NCBI GenBank assembly: GCA_033065855.1
Contig: JAVXUO010002473.1
Coordinates: 1-64,000, forward strand
Source: Escallonia rubra
Taxonomy: Eukaryota; Streptophyta; Magnoliopsida; Escalloniales; Escalloniaceae
DNA length: 64,000 nucleotides
Direction of reading: 5' to 3'
The position numbers were made by a program, and so were the translations under genes. This document shows positions 23,349 through 36,400 of this stretch, one piece after another; position 1 is the first letter of the stretch, and each line of letters begins with the position of its first letter. The notes under the pieces were generated by a model. That model searched no databases, had not been told where the DNA came from, and saw only the letters and a program-made list of their open reading frames with translations.

Positions 23349-25414
23349 GAGGTTAGCGGACTTGGCTAAGTGGTCCTCTATTAAGTTAACCCCGCAATAA
23401 CAAAAGGAGAACTGTTTAAGTGGGGCAGTGGCTAGCTAGTTCCAAGCAGTTGTGGTGGAGGTAGGATAGCCATTGGTTGTGGGCGTCACACCTATGAAGC
23501 ATACACTACAAGAAAAGACACTTTTAGCGACTGAATTTTCCGTCGCTAAAAGTAGGTATTCCGTCGATAAACACTTTTAGCGACAGAGAGTCCGTCGCTA
23601 AAAGTCCGTGGGTGAAAATCCCGTCACAAAAAGATTAGCGACGGAATTTGGTGGTCCGTCGGCAAAAATTTAATTTTTACCGACGGAATTAATTACTTTT
23701 AGCGACGGAATTTTCCGTCTCTAAAGGTGTTTTTGTATATTTTATCTAATTTCTAAATTTTCTGAAAAAAAAATTTAAAAAACTTTTATCGACGGAATTA
23801 CCGTCGCAAAAGTTATTAGTTTTGTAAAATTTGTCTCTAAAAACATTTATTAATCTGTATAAGGACTTTTAGCGACAAAATTCCGTCGCTAAAAGTCAAT
23901 AAAGGCTATTTTTTTATTTTTGTTATTTGATATAAAGTGAAACTTGTTTCAAAAAATTATCCCTGATCAACCAATCCAACAAAATTCAATTTTTTAAACT
24001 AGGATTAATCCTTTACAAAATTTCAAATAATACAAATAAAATTTAAATCATATACACCACCAATTAACTAACACTTAATACAACAAATTACATGTTCACT
24101 AAATAAAATACATCACCTTGTACAAATCCCAAAAAAAAAATTACAAGTTTCATTGAAACTAAAAAAATACAAATCAAGATCCTTACTCTGAAACCTGCAC
24201 AATATCTCTCTGTCCATAGTTGTTACTTGTTTTTCTTTGTTGATCACAACCTGAAAACAAGCGTTGTACAAATTCCTTTACGATGAACAAAATAAGTAGA
24301 AGAAGACTAAGGAGTATGTTTTTGGCACGGTGAACAACCTGAAAAGAAGCCTGCACAATCTTTAAATACCATTCCAAGTTTTGGCATGATGTTTACTAAA
24401 CGAGCATATAATGGAAGTCCAAATCATGGCAAGAGCTGGATGTTATAGGATACATGGATCCTAACCCATATTCAGACGCTATCCCCAAAATATAGAAGTA
24501 AAAAAATGTATGACTAGAGAAATGATGACACAATGGCAAAGGCAGGTTCAAGGCAACAATAAAATCCCAATTAACTAATCACTGCTAAAAATGAAACCTT
24601 AACTTAAAGTTGACCAGAAGATTGCTTAATGCAGCTTATGCCTAAGTCAAAAGTACTGATAATTCAGTTGGACAACATAAGCTTGTCTGTTGGTGATGCT
24701 AAGGAGCATCATACCTTGCCAACATCAATGGCTGGTTAGGATTGTTTGTTGCTGATCTAGTGGGATTCCATCTGATTATATATATCTCCTGTAAGGATTT
24801 TTTTAGCAACAACCAATCCGAATATGAAGGAGTAAGATACTTGTGTAAAAATAATTATGATTTCAGCAGAGCAAAATTAATAGCACCTTCTCATGACCCA
24901 CTAAATCATGAACATACGTTTCGTGCTTCCAACAATGTCAAATTACCAAAGTCTCAGTTAATAGGTGTCGACTAAGTCTTTATGTTTGACCAAATTAAAT
25001 TACACAGTATTCAAGCCAAATTAGGAACTTATAGACAAAGTCAATTTCTATGAAATTAATCAAAAGCTGTAAAACGTAAAAGCCAAAACATGAAGGAGGA
25101 TGAATGAAAGAGAGAACTTTTAGTCGAAGGAAATACTTGAGATATGCTAACTGCTGAGGAATGGTTGCCTACTCGCCGCCGCCGGCCGGTAGATCTGGAT
25201 TGGAGAGAGACGAGAAAGTGGTCGTCGATGGATCTGAATTGTTGAGTGGTTGCCGACTTGTCGCCGGCCGGTGCTAATGGTCGCATTGTCGCAGAGGCTA
25301 GAGAGAGATGCGAGAGTGAGAGAGTGGTGACAGCAGCGTGGGGGAGGCAGGGTGGGGCGGGAAGGCATGGGAGGCGGACGACGAAGGTAGGCGACGTTAG
25401 TCAGTGTGGGTGTG

Positions 25415-25445
<31 letters not shown>

Positions 25446-26012
25446 GAGTAGCGGCAGAGAGAATGAGAAACTGAAAGAAAGAACTAGGGTTTTTTTATTT
25501 TAATTATTTTTAGTGACGGAATTTTGGCCGTCGCTAAATATCATTAAAAATTACAAATACGTAGATTTGTACCAACGGACACAATCCGTCGGTAACAATC
25601 CGTCGCTAAAACTCCATTTAAATTTTTTTGAGAAAAAAAAATATGTGAAAAAATTGGAAATTTTCGAAAATAACATTTAGCGACGGACTTTTCTGTCGCT
25701 AAAAGTCCGTTGCTAAAGATATTTACCGACGGAGTGTTCCGTCGGTAAAGATCTTTAGCGACGGACTTTTATCGACGGAGAAATCCGTCGCTAAAGTCAC
25801 TTTTAGCGACGGATTTACATCCGTCGCTAAAAAGGCATTTTCTCATAGTGATAGATAGGCAACAAGAGAGTCAGACTCAAGATTAACGTCAACAACAATT
25901 TGTATGGCACGTTGAATGACAAGTAATTCCACGTCTACGTACATCTTTGGTGGTGCTAATGTGAATGGAGAAACCATGAAGAACATCTCCTAGATGATAT
26001 GAAGTGGTCCTC
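23349..26012 (-). pseudogene. RNase H-like fragment, copy 1, interrupted by a CACTA element
   Basis: The parts 23349-23503 and 25851-26012 together are colinear with copy 2 downstream. On the minus strand, traces of the LINE-type RNase H domain are readable around 25860-26000 (LESDSLVAY, HGFSVHIS). The CACTA element at 23504-25850 separates the two parts. Stops and indels show it is not functional. Such domains occur in plant non-LTR retrotransposons. Confidence 0.55.
23504..25850. mobile_element. Non-autonomous CACTA (En/Spm) transposon
   Basis: The left terminus CACTACAAGAAAA and right terminus (reverse complement) CACTATGAGAAAA form the CACTA inverted repeat. A 3-bp target duplication ATA lies at 23501-23503 and 25851-25853. 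Both subterminal regions (about 23520-23900 and 25510-25840) are packed with TTTAGCGACGGA-type repeats in both orientations, the expected transposase-binding arrays. The interior holds a GC-rich, gene-5'-end-like tract at 25140-25490 with a (AG)n run, but no transposase. Length is 2347 bp. The duplicated target copy at 26166 gives an empty site that confirms the borders. Confidence 0.93.
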
Positions 26013-26440
26013 GAGGCTAGCGGACTTGGCTAAGTGGTCCTCTATTAAGTTAACCTCGCAATAACAAAAGAAGAACGTGTTTAAGTGGGCCATTGGCTAG
26101 CTAGTTTCAAGCAATCGTGGTGAAGGTAGGATAGCCATTGATTGCGGGCGTCGCACCTATGAAGCATATACAGGCAACAAGAGAGTCATACTCAATATTA
26201 ACAGCAACATTAACTTGTAGGGCAAGTAATTCCACGAGTACATTTTGGGTGGTGCTAATGTGAACGGAGAAACCATGAAGAACATCTCCCAGATGGTTAC
26301 GAAGGACACCGCCAATCCTAGCAAAATTCGAGTTCCTTGTAGAAGCCCCCCAACATTAAATTTAAAGTGATGTGGCAGGGGTGTTCGCCATTTCTAGTTA
26401 CACCAAGGAGCAAGGAGGTGGATGACGAGGTTGCATGTCA
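26013..26440 (-). pseudogene. RNase H-like fragment, copy 2 (empty site)
   Basis: On the minus strand from about 26365 downward the frame reads FNVGGASTR, ARIGGVLRNHLGDVLHGF, VELLALQ and IEYDSLVAC. This matches the layout of the RNase H domain of plant non-LTR elements. The first catalytic Asp (usually NVDGA) is Gly here; the Glu of ELLAL and the Asp of YDSL remain. It is a direct duplicate of copy 1, and the site matching the CACTA insertion point (GAAGCATA at 26161-26168) is uninterrupted. Confidence 0.6.
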
Positions 26441-28282
26441 TGAACCTGGGTGATGAATGTTGTAACGACCCGGTCCATGGCCCCACCACAGAGTAATGCC
26501 TCCCCAAGAAGACTAGTCAAGTAGGTACTTATGAATTCATGGGCAAGATTTTATAAGGCCAATCACAAATCATCCACATTTGAGTTCATCGCTTTTACTT
26601 GACAAAACGATGGCTTATTAGATTTAAAAATAATACGTGAACAAAAATAAGTAAACAAGAAAATGGTGTTTGGCTGCTAGCTTTTGCTAAAGAGAGAGTA
26701 CGTACATACGTATACATTTGTTTCAATTTCTGTAGACATTTAATGGCCAGTTGTGAATGAAGGGGCGAAGAACTGAAGTGGAGTGGGCTGGATTTAATTG
26801 AGAGGGAGACATGTTGTCCTCTGTTTTTGCTTGGGGTAGCATTTCGTCGTCATGCCTCATTAATAGTTGTAGCAGGTCAGTTTCGTTACTTGAAAACACT
26901 CTTCACCTGCTCGTTACAATAAATTTTTAGAAGCCAGCCACTCATTTTGACATGAACAAGTACGTACTAGAAGATGGTACACAAATAGATGCTTTTGCAA
27001 GTACGTACTCTTCACCTGCTCGTTACTTTGCATTTCATCAATAAGAAATGCAAAACACCCGGTCTTCAATTGTAATAACCGAACATATTTTCAGTTCAAA
27101 TTGACACTATATTTGAGCCTTATTTTTTTATGCATATTTAACCCCCCCCCCCCCCCTTTTTTTTTTCTGTTTGAGTTTTTCTAACAAGTTTTTGTTTCTT
27201 AATTTATTTGACACGTATTTCGGTTTCTTTGTTTTGTTTTTGTTTTTTGTTTTTCAGTTTTTCAATTGGTTAATTGTTTGTTAACCTAAAAATGAAAGGG
27301 AAAAAAAACACAGTTCTCATTGACCAGTTTAATATCTAATGTTTATTTCATTTTAACAAAATTAAAAAGAGAATAGTAAAGAAATTTCTTTGTCCTGTTT
27401 TTCTTTCTCATCACAGTTTTCATTTTTCAATGTATAGAATAGATTCATTACCCAATGTTCTTTTAATTTCATCAAAATTTTAAAGGGAGTAATAAAAGAA
27501 CGGTAAGAATATAATTGACATATATAATTTACGGATGACATAATCGTCAAAAAATGATCTACAACATTCATACTATAGATAAAGTAGCAAAGAGGCTATC
27601 GAAACATAGGTTAATTACACGTTTGACTTTTCTCGATAAAACTTGTGTTTGGACAGCAGTTTAGTTATCTTACTATCTTTTGTACTTGAAGACAGGAACC
27701 GAACAAATTCACCAATATTTTACGACAAGTATATTACCAAGATTACGTATATTCAGCCAACTCATTTGGCCTAACGAAATTAACTCAATTATGGTGGCAA
27801 CAACACAAGAATACTTTCATACATTTCAATGTATCCTAACTAGACCTGGCAAAAAGGAGACCGTACCCGTTACCCAAACCGTACCCGGTCCAAAATACCG
27901 GGTACGGGTCCTAACAATGTATGATCTTTTACAAATGTAAGAATATGGTATCCAAATCCCAAACACAAATATTGCAACATGTCATTGAGAGAGGCTATTT
28001 TTTCACTCCCTAATTTAGTATTCCACCCCATTATTTGACACTAAAGAATAATAGTTGTTACTAAAGTGCATTTTTAACGATAAAAGTATATTAAGGGGAT
28101 GGACGTAACATTTTCCTATATTGTGTTGATTTCAAATAACTATTTTTTGTCTTTTGGAAAATGAAAATAAAGTAAGTGAAAATGTTAACCCAAAAAGACT
28201 AATATGTTTTACATGATCTGGCCTTGAATAAATTAAGTCTTGCTTAGAAAAAAACTCATTCATACAGGACTTGCTTGAGACT
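26441..28282. other. Intergenic, no gene recognised
   Basis: Contains a poly-C run at about 27141-27157 next to a T run. A short sequence at 27843-27912 (TAGACCTGGCAAAAAGG, then GTACCCG repeats) resembles a hAT-type element end without a partner. Confidence 0.4.
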
Positions 28283-28930
28283 TAATTAGTTGGGCAAATT
28301 ACACTTATATCCCTGAGGTTTAGGGGTAATTACAGCCAAGGACAATAGTTTGGACAAATTACACTTATGTCCATTGACCAAACGGAATCTTAAAAACCCT
28401 AACGGTTTTAATGAAAAGACTTTATTACCCCTGAGTTGGAACCTTATTTATTTTTCAATGCCATTATTTCATCTTCTTATTTTTAATGTCATTACCCCCC
28501 CCCCCCCCAAAGCCCATTTGGCCATTTCTGTCTGACATCACCCTTCGCCTGTCGCCGCACCCTTCCCCTTCCCCTTCCCCTTCCCCTTCCCCGTCGCCCC
28601 CACCCTCCCCCTTCCCCTTTCCCGTCGCCGGCGTCGCCTTCCCTCGAGATGGCAGCTGAGGCGTTGGTGATGGCGCTCGGTGAAGGAGCGTGGGGCTGCT
28701 GATCGAAGTTACTGGCCGGCGACGGGCTGCTGATCGGAGTTGCTGGCCGGCGACGGGCTGCTGACCGGACGGTTGCAGTGGTAACGGCACGATCGCATCG
28801 GCGCGATGCTCGCAGAGGCACGATGAAGGGGCATTTCGGTGAAGGCGCGGGGAACGGAGTTAGTCGCCGGCGCCGGCGACCGCGTGTGCTGCCGGTAGTG
28901 GGGCTGCCATGGCGTGTAAGAGGGAAGGGA

Positions 28931-29011
28931 CTACCGGCATGGGGCGAGGGGAGGGGGCTGTCGGCGTGGGGCGAGGGGAAGGGGCTGCCGGCGTGGGGCG
29001 AGGGGAAGGGG
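28931..29011. repeat. 27-bp tandem repeat, three units
   Basis: Units begin at 28931, 28958 and 28985 (CTGCCGGCGTGGGGCGAGGG type), with a partial fourth at 29012. They lie inside the GC-rich cargo of the Mutator-like element. Confidence 0.85.
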
Positions 29012-29044
29012 CTGCCGATGAGTTAGCCGGGGAAGACATTGGAT

Positions 29045-29262
29045 ATTTTTCAAGAAAACCCTAATTTGAACATTGGATATTTTTCAAGAAAACCCTAATT
29101 TGAACATTGAATTTTTTTTTCAAGAAAACCCTAATTTGCAAATTAGGGTTTCAAGAAAATCCTAATTTGCAGATTAGGGTTTCAAGAAAATCCTAATTTG
29201 CAGATTAGGGTTTCAAGAATATCCTAATTTGCAAATTAGGGTTTCAAGAATATCCTAAAACT
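29045..29262. repeat. Palindromic AAACCCTAATTTG / CAAATTAGGGTTT repeat array
   Basis: About seven copies of a roughly 30-bp unit containing ACCCTAATTT or its complement joined by TTTCAAGAA. The segment 29126-29151 is a perfect palindrome with 13-base arms AAACCCTAATTTG. The core resembles the plant telobox AAACCCTAA. Confidence 0.8.
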
Positions 29263-29514
29263 AAAACTGATAAATAAATCATATATAATAATAAACATAT
29301 ATTTTTCAATATATACAGTACAAGGGTAGTATTGTCATTTTTAAAATACAAAATGGTGAACAGTATATTTTTTGGATGGAACCCTAACGGTTGGACACGG
29401 GTGATACATTTGAAACATTTTTGGGACATAAGTGTTACATTTTGAAACTTTGTGTCCTTGAGTGTAATTACCCCCAAACCTCAGGGACATAGGTGTAATT
29501 AGCCCTAATTAGTT

Positions 29515-31780
29515 TTGAGCTACCAAATTGTGTAAGGGTAAGTAACACTCGCACCCCTTCAATTTTGGGCGCATTGCACTCGTTACCCTTAACACACACG
29601 GAAACTGCACTAACACCCTTTGCTTTCAGTGGCGGCAATAACTTATTGACCAAAAAGTGTCAATTACCCTCTTACATGCACTGAATTCACCCATTACACC
29701 ATCTCACGAACCAACTCGATTTCAATGGTTGTTGCCATGTTCAACCGTCGTACGACCCAGTCTGAGTCAATGGAGTCTCCCATTACCATGGGTATCCAAG
29801 CTTTTTAATTGGGACCTAGAAACCGCTAGGCAAGTTGACATGGACCAACTTGTGAAAGGGTGTGATTGTAATTTTCTGTACATGATTGCTAAGAAGTGTA
29901 ATAAGCCCAAAATTTAGGAGTGTGAATCCAATTTTTCCAACTAATAATGATATAGTACGAATTTAGAGAGGTCATATATATACAATCGCCACCACGACCG
30001 TGCTTCCGCTGCTACCACCTCATCACCGTTATAACCACTATTTCCATCACCAAGATACTATATTCTTCACGAGGAGTCACAAACCATTGATCCCGGTCAT
30101 TTGGGATTCTTTGATTATGGTGAGAGCAGTATGACATGAGCAAGGAGTAAGAAAAACTGTGAGTGATCGTATAATATATCTAACGGTACGTAATAAATGA
30201 TCACGACCATTGATTATGTATCACTCAATACCTTTTACTTCATCAAGCCGTCGCGTTTTCAAAATCCCAAACCATTCACCTACTATATATTAGATTGGAC
30301 TGCTAGCACTCATATTGGATTTTGAAGTGAATGAAACTTAATTAGGGGGACCGAGGACTCTCATATTAGATGCACAGGAAACATATTCACAACCAACGAA
30401 TTAAGTTTATACCAACCATGAATGATGTTATGAAGTGCCAACAAATACACATCAAGAAATTTTTTGACATATATATAGAATTAATGACTGACTTTTTACT
30501 TTTATTTTTATGTTTTTAGAATTGTCAAATTTCCATGTAAAGTTTTCCCATTAATAGCACATGCAAAACCCAGTCAAGCCACTTACAGATGACTGAAATA
30601 CTCAAAAAAGGATGGGGAGCTACAAGGATAGTATTGATGCATGATGTTGTGCTATTAATGGGAAAGATTAATAGAAGGTGCCTAATGTCTCTTATTAATT
30701 AGACGAGAAGTTTCAATAATAAGGTTGTCAATCTTTATTTTAATAAATTTGTAGAATTTGAGAATATTTTACTAGTAAAACTCGATATTTCAAAGTTAAG
30801 GTGATCAATTGACCCTCATTAGACATGGGCACATCGCCTTTGCATGCTACCAATGTCTCAACAATCAGCTCAAACTCATTATCGTTATATTTTTTCCTTT
30901 TACCTTGTGACTTTTCTTTATTTTTTTTGCTATGATTTTTTTTAGTGCCATCAGAGGTCACTTGGTCTTGGCTAGACAATGAATGGCCTCTCACGCTCTC
31001 AACTCGGCCGCTAACTTCTGGTGCACTGATTCAATCTCTTATCAAGTGATTTTATCGAAGTGAACTAACTATGATCGAATAACTTTTATATTTCTACCAA
31101 GCGTCCAAACTGTTTGTATGCACACGTCATGTCTAAACTTTCTAGGAATTGTATGAACTAAGTGGACTTGGAAACTTAATAATTTCAGAAACCATTAAAT
31201 GTAACACTACAAATCATTAATTCCCCAAAACAGAAAAGAATCAAATCATTTTTAGACATTGATTAATACATATGCTTTATCCTTTAATTGTCACTCTCCA
31301 ATAGTCATTCTAATGTCACAAAGATTCATCTCATCATCAATTCCTAAACAAAGCTGCGTCCTTTTCCTTCCTTCATTCATAATCTCTACTATGACTGCAT
31401 AAAACGTATACGTATGAAGGAAGAAATCACCATGCGTGTGCTGCATTACTACAAGCACTCACATGTCCATGACATTACCATTTTCCAATCATCTTGAGCA
31501 TACATTTTTTTTACAAGAAATAATCCTAATGATAAGTGAGTCCATTTATACGAATTTATTCAATTATATATGAATCACATAAGATAAATATAGGCGAATA
31601 AATTTCATATGATATGAGTCGTTAGTTTAATCACGAATGATACGCTATTGTTAGAACTTGCAAGTTCATTGCCGCCGTACGTAGTTACATTCGTGAACGC
31701 TGATACCACATGCATTAATTAGATTCATGTATGTTATCGTAACTTGCTAGCTATTGCCAGAGAGATTGGTTCGAGGCAGT
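29515..31780. other. Intergenic, no confident gene
   Basis: A minus-strand Lys-rich open frame at 30740-30994 (84 residues, with GKRKKYNDNEFELIVETLVA) is not recognised and may be a gene fragment. Facing sequences near 29560-29610 and 29885-29935 (CAATTTTGGGC versus GCCCAAAATTTAG) suggest a further decayed MITE, without clear ends. The right part should include the distal promoter of the HD-ZIP gene. Confidence 0.3.
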
Positions 31781-32396
31781 GAAATTGTTTCACCATGCGT
31801 AGAACTGTACAAGCATGGAGGAGGAGGAGATTCAAACAATCCGATAAAGAGAGGAGGAGGAGGAGGAGGAAAGAACCAAAAGTTTCTCTGTCCTCAAAGG
31901 CGATGAACAATAAACCACCCTCTCTCCCTCCTCTCTCACCCTCCATAAATGCTGTTTCACCCTCTCTATACGCTCTGCAATAACTCCTCCCTCTCCCACC
32001 TGTTCCTTTCCCTTTCTTCTGCCTCATCCCCTCTCTCTCTCTCTCTTCATACATTCTATCTCCTCTTTTTTCTCGTCCGTTTTTTCTCTCTCCCCCTACA
32101 CTATTCTTCTTAAATTCTATTCACAAGAAAGGTATGTTATGTCACACCCACCTGAAAACAGCTCCCTCACCCCACAAACCTCGCAGAAAGGTGGGTTCCC
32201 GGTGACCCTTTTGCCCTGAAAACCAGATCAAAACCCTAGAACCTTCAAAATAACTACGAGTAAGTAGCTTGTACCTAATATTACTTGCTCTACCTCAAAA
32301 GGGTACTCTTGTTTGCTTTTCAGAACCACCTTTATCACGTTTTGTACTAAAAAATCTTGCAGTTTGATGTTCTTTCCGTTATGTTTTTGCAGGTAG

Positions 32397-32435
<39 letters not shown>

Positions 32436-33447
32436 AGGGTTGGGCGAGATCTTAGTTGGCGTTACAAATCCCCAAGTTTGAAAAGAGAGAAAAATAAAAA
32501 AGGCGTTAAAAACAGTGGTTTTGGGGTTGTCAAAGGCCGGTTTCACACTCTCTTGTCAACTCTTTCGTCGCTGATTTCTCCCCAGTCTGGCCTCACGGAT
32601 AAAATTAAAATAGTATATTTGTTTGGAAGCCCAAAACAACCGTAAGGGTAAGACCTCAATCTGTGGTGTGTTGGCTTTACATGTAGGTTGTAGCCATACT
32701 ATTTAGTGCTTTTTTGCTCAGACAGTGGCAGAGGAGATTAGCAAGAATCTCTTAAACTCAACGCACTACCTTCTAAGAGTGTGCTAGACAGATAAAGGAG
32801 AGAAGAAGAGAGAGAGAGAGAGAAAAAACTGTTTTTCTAGGGTTTTGTGGGCAAGAGAAAGATGTGCTAAAGAGCTCCGTCTAGGGTTTCTATTGCGCCG
32901 ATGGTGGATGGATTTGGGCTGCCTTCTTCAGAGCTGATTACTTATAGTCAGGTAAGAACTTATAAAACTACTCCTTTTTCTCTGTTTTTATTTTTGGGTA
33001 GTAATCGATTTTATTTATTTTTCCTTCTTTGTATGTTCTTCTTTTCCTTTTTCCTCTTGCGTGTGTTTTGCATTGTAGATCTGCTGAATTCATAAGCTTT
33101 GTGTTATTAAGATTATACCACCAAATCCTTCTCGATATTACCGCTTAAAGTTAGTTCACACACACAAACACACACTCCCCCAGTCCTTTTTGTTAGTAAC
33201 CAGATTTTTTTTTTTGCTTTCTAACCTGAGCTTCAAGGAGAGTACTGAAGAGAGATCTGTTCGCCATTGATCTAATTTGCTTTCCTTTTTTCTGTAATTC
33301 TGGTGCTCTTTTATCTCTTTAAAGCTTAATTTTGTATATGTCATTCATTCTGGTATATCTTGGTCGTCAAAGACTGATTTGAGTCTGATTCTGGTAGATT
33401 GCAATAATATAACTGCTTCAAAAGTTGAGCAAAGGGTTGGGTGAAAG
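31781..33447 (+). promoter_or_regulatory. Promoter and 5' leader region of the HD-ZIP IV gene
   Basis: Contains GAGG and CTCT tracts (31845-32050), an (AT)n(AG)n run at 32396-32436 and a GA run at 32805-32822, all typical of plant leader DNA. A likely leader exon ends in CAG at 32951 with a strong GTAAGA donor. The leader probably resumes near 33398 before the start codon at 33448, giving an intron of about 446 bases (acceptor choice uncertain). An upstream ATG at 32901 opens a short uORF. No exact TAAATGYA L1 box was found here. Confidence 0.5.
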
Positions 33448-36400
33448 ATGTTCCAGCCAAACATGTTTGAAAGCCACCACCACCACCACCTTCTGGACAT
33501 GTCCAACCACAAAACCCCAGAAACTGAGCTGGGTGACATGATCAGAGATGAGGAGTACAAGAGCAAATCGGGTACCGACATCATGGAGTCCCCGTCTGGC
33601 GATGATCAAGATCCCAATCAACGTCCCAATAAGAAGAAGCGCTACCATCGCCACACTCAGCACCAAATTCAGGAGATGGAATCGTACGCTTTATTCCTCC
33701 CATTTGTGTATTTACTCTATAACGAACAAAAAAAGGGCAGTCCAATAAACGAGACTATAAGATTTAAGAGGATTAATTGTATGCAGTCTAATACAAGAAA
33801 TTAATGAATTATTTTTTTATCTGTTGGTAATTTGTAACAGGTTTTTTAAGGAGTGCCCTCACCCAGATGATAAGCAAAGGAAGGAGTTGGGCAGGCGGTT
33901 AGTATTAGAGCCTTTGCAGGTCAAATTTTGGTTCCAAAACAAGCGCACCCAAATGAAGGTAACGCTTCTATATAGAATGTATTTTCCAAAACCATATCAT
34001 AACTGAGCATTTTCATGACTCTCTCTCTCTCTCTCTCTCTCTCAAATTTTCAAGATTTCAAGAAATTTCTTTTACCATCAATGCCTTTCAATTATCATTA
34101 TTGTTTATGTACATTTTGGGAGCTCACTTTAAGAAACATTGGGAAATTAATACCACCAATTATCGAAATTTTTGAGTTATTTTTGTCGTTCAAAAATATT
34201 TAAGGTGCTAAATTTAACAAAGTATTGAAGAGGTTGAATGGTTGCAGTTTGAAGTAGTGCATACTATGAATGATCCACTAAACTTAGCTTCTGCCCCTAA
34301 TTGTGGCAGGCTCAACACGAACGCCATGAGAACACACAGCTCAGGAATGAGAATGACAAGCTTCGTGCGGACAACATACGGTACAAAGAAGCCCTCGGCA
34401 ATGCTACTTGTCCCAACTGCGGAGGCCCGGCTGCAATAGGCGAGATGTCATTTGACGAGCAGCATTTGAGGATCGAGAATGCGCGTCTAAGGGAAGAGGT
34501 AATGTGTGACTAGAAAGCGTGTTGTTGCCTGTGAATAGGTCACAGCCAATTTGGTAGTAGACTAAGGGTAAACTACAACTGAACCAGTTCCGAGGATCAC
34601 TTCCATATAAAATCAAGTTCTAGCCAAAAAAACGGGAAGAAACATCAATAAGACCAGAGACTTCAGTTTTTTGGTTTGAAATCAATGACCGTACTCATCG
34701 AACTTGATTCTCCTGAGTACTTGGGCAAACTCTAGAGCAATCTGTTCTCTGTGTGAGGGTGTCTGAGCTTTAGAGAGTATTTTTGACATTGTATAGTTAG
34801 ACTGATGTATCTGTATACTTTTTTTTGGCAGATTGATCGTATATCTGGAATTGCAGCAAAATATGTTGGCAAGCCTATGCTTACATACCCTAATCTCCCT
34901 AGTCATGGACAATCACGTTCACTTGACCTCGGGGTTGGGAATTTTGTGCCTCAATCAGGCCTTGTAGGGGAGATATTCGGAGGAGCCAGTGACCTTCTTC
35001 GTTCAGTGTCTGGCCCCACCGAGGCAGACAAGCCGATGATCATTGAGCTGGCGGTTGCAGCCATGGAGGAACTAATCAGAATGGCCCAGGCTGGGGAACC
35101 CTTGTGGATTTCAAGTGCTGACAGTGCGACTGAGAGCTTGAGCGAAGATGAGTACTTGCGAACTTTCCCACGAGGTATTGGGCCAAAACCCTTGGGATTG
35201 ACATCTGAAGCTTCACGAGAATCTGCAGTTGTTATCATGAATCATATCAACCTTGTTGAGATTCTTATGGATGTGGTAAGCATATTTTTCGTTGCCTAGC
35301 AGTTTAGCATTGTCACCTGAAGAAGTTATATTACAGCAATCTTCGTAATATAACAACGGTTTGCAGAATCAATGGTCAAGTGTATATGCTGGAATTGTAT
35401 CAAGAGCAATGACTCTGGAAGTCCTCTCAACCGGAGTTGCAGGGAACTACAATGGTGCTCTGCAAGTGGTATGCAAGAGTGTCTTATTGATGTTATTTAA
35501 CTTTACTCAATTCGGTATCTGAGCTAATATAACAGCAACTTCTTTCAGATGACAGCCGAATTTCAGGTGCCTTCCCCCTTGGTTCCAACTCGAGAGAACT
35601 ACTTTGTACGGTATTGTAAACAACATGCTGATGGAACTTGGGCAGTGGTTGATGTATCCCTTGACAATTTGCGCCCCACTTCAATATCACGATGTAGAAG
35701 AAGGCCATCTGGTTGTTTAATTCAGGAACTGCCCAATGGTTACTCAAAGGTACACGCGATAAGAAATCAGCTGATGATACTGTTACTGTATATAGGATAC
35801 TCGGGGAAAAATCACATGCCTATCTAACTTTTATAGGTTATATGGGTTGAACATGTTGAAGTGGATGATAGAGCTGTTCACAACATATATAGATCGCTCG
35901 TTAATTCAGGTCTTGCGTTTGGGGCAAAACGCTGGGTGGCAACGTTAGATCGACAATGTGAACGCCTTGCGAGTGCAATGGCCAACAGCATTCCAGCAGG
36001 AGATGTCGGTGGTACGTCTCACTTCCCCAAGGCACAACTGTATATTATTGGCATTCAAGAGCTTCAGAATTCTTGACAGGAATAACCCTTCTCTCTTGCT
36101 GTTGTATCGCTGCTTTTACAGTTATAACAACACCAGAAGGGAGAAAGAGTATGTTGAAGCTGGCTGAGAGAATGGTCCTGAGCTTTTGCACTGGTGTTGG
36201 TGCTTCTACTGCGCACACATGGACAACCTTATCAGGAAGTGGTGCAGATGATGTAAGGGTCATGACCAGAAAGAGTATGGACGATCCGGGGAGACCCCCT
36301 GGCATTGTCCTCAGTGCTGCAACGTCATTTTGGCTTCCAGTCCCACCAAAAAGGGTTTTTGATTTTCTTCGGGATGAGAACTCTCGAAATGAGGTATGAA

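Larger units (their letters stand above)
28292..29505. mobile_element. Second Pack-MULE-like Mutator element
   Basis: Perfect 9-bp target duplications TAATTAGTT lie at 28283-28291 and 29506-29514. The termini are inverted: left GGGCAAATTACACTTATATC and the reverse complement of the right GGGCTAATTACACCTATGTC, with the similarity continuing through CCCTGAGGTTT and GGGGTAATTAC. The 1214-bp element carries a GC-rich interior (28490-29030) with CCTTCCC and 27-bp tandem repeats, then an array of TTAGGGTTT-containing palindromic repeats. Open frames inside are low complexity and not recognisable. No transposase is present. Confidence 0.85.

Noticed and set aside
28464-28821. Two overlapping ~108-residue minus-strand open frames rich in Gly, Glu and Arg
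   Set aside because: They derive from CCTTCCC simple repeats inside the Mutator-like element and are low complexity.
29515-29940. Third Mutator-like element next to the second
   Set aside because: Facing similar words exist but no clear termini or 9-bp duplication could be found.
33418-33666. Minus-strand open frames over the first HD-ZIP coding exon
   Set aside because: Antisense shadows of the His-rich N-terminal exon.
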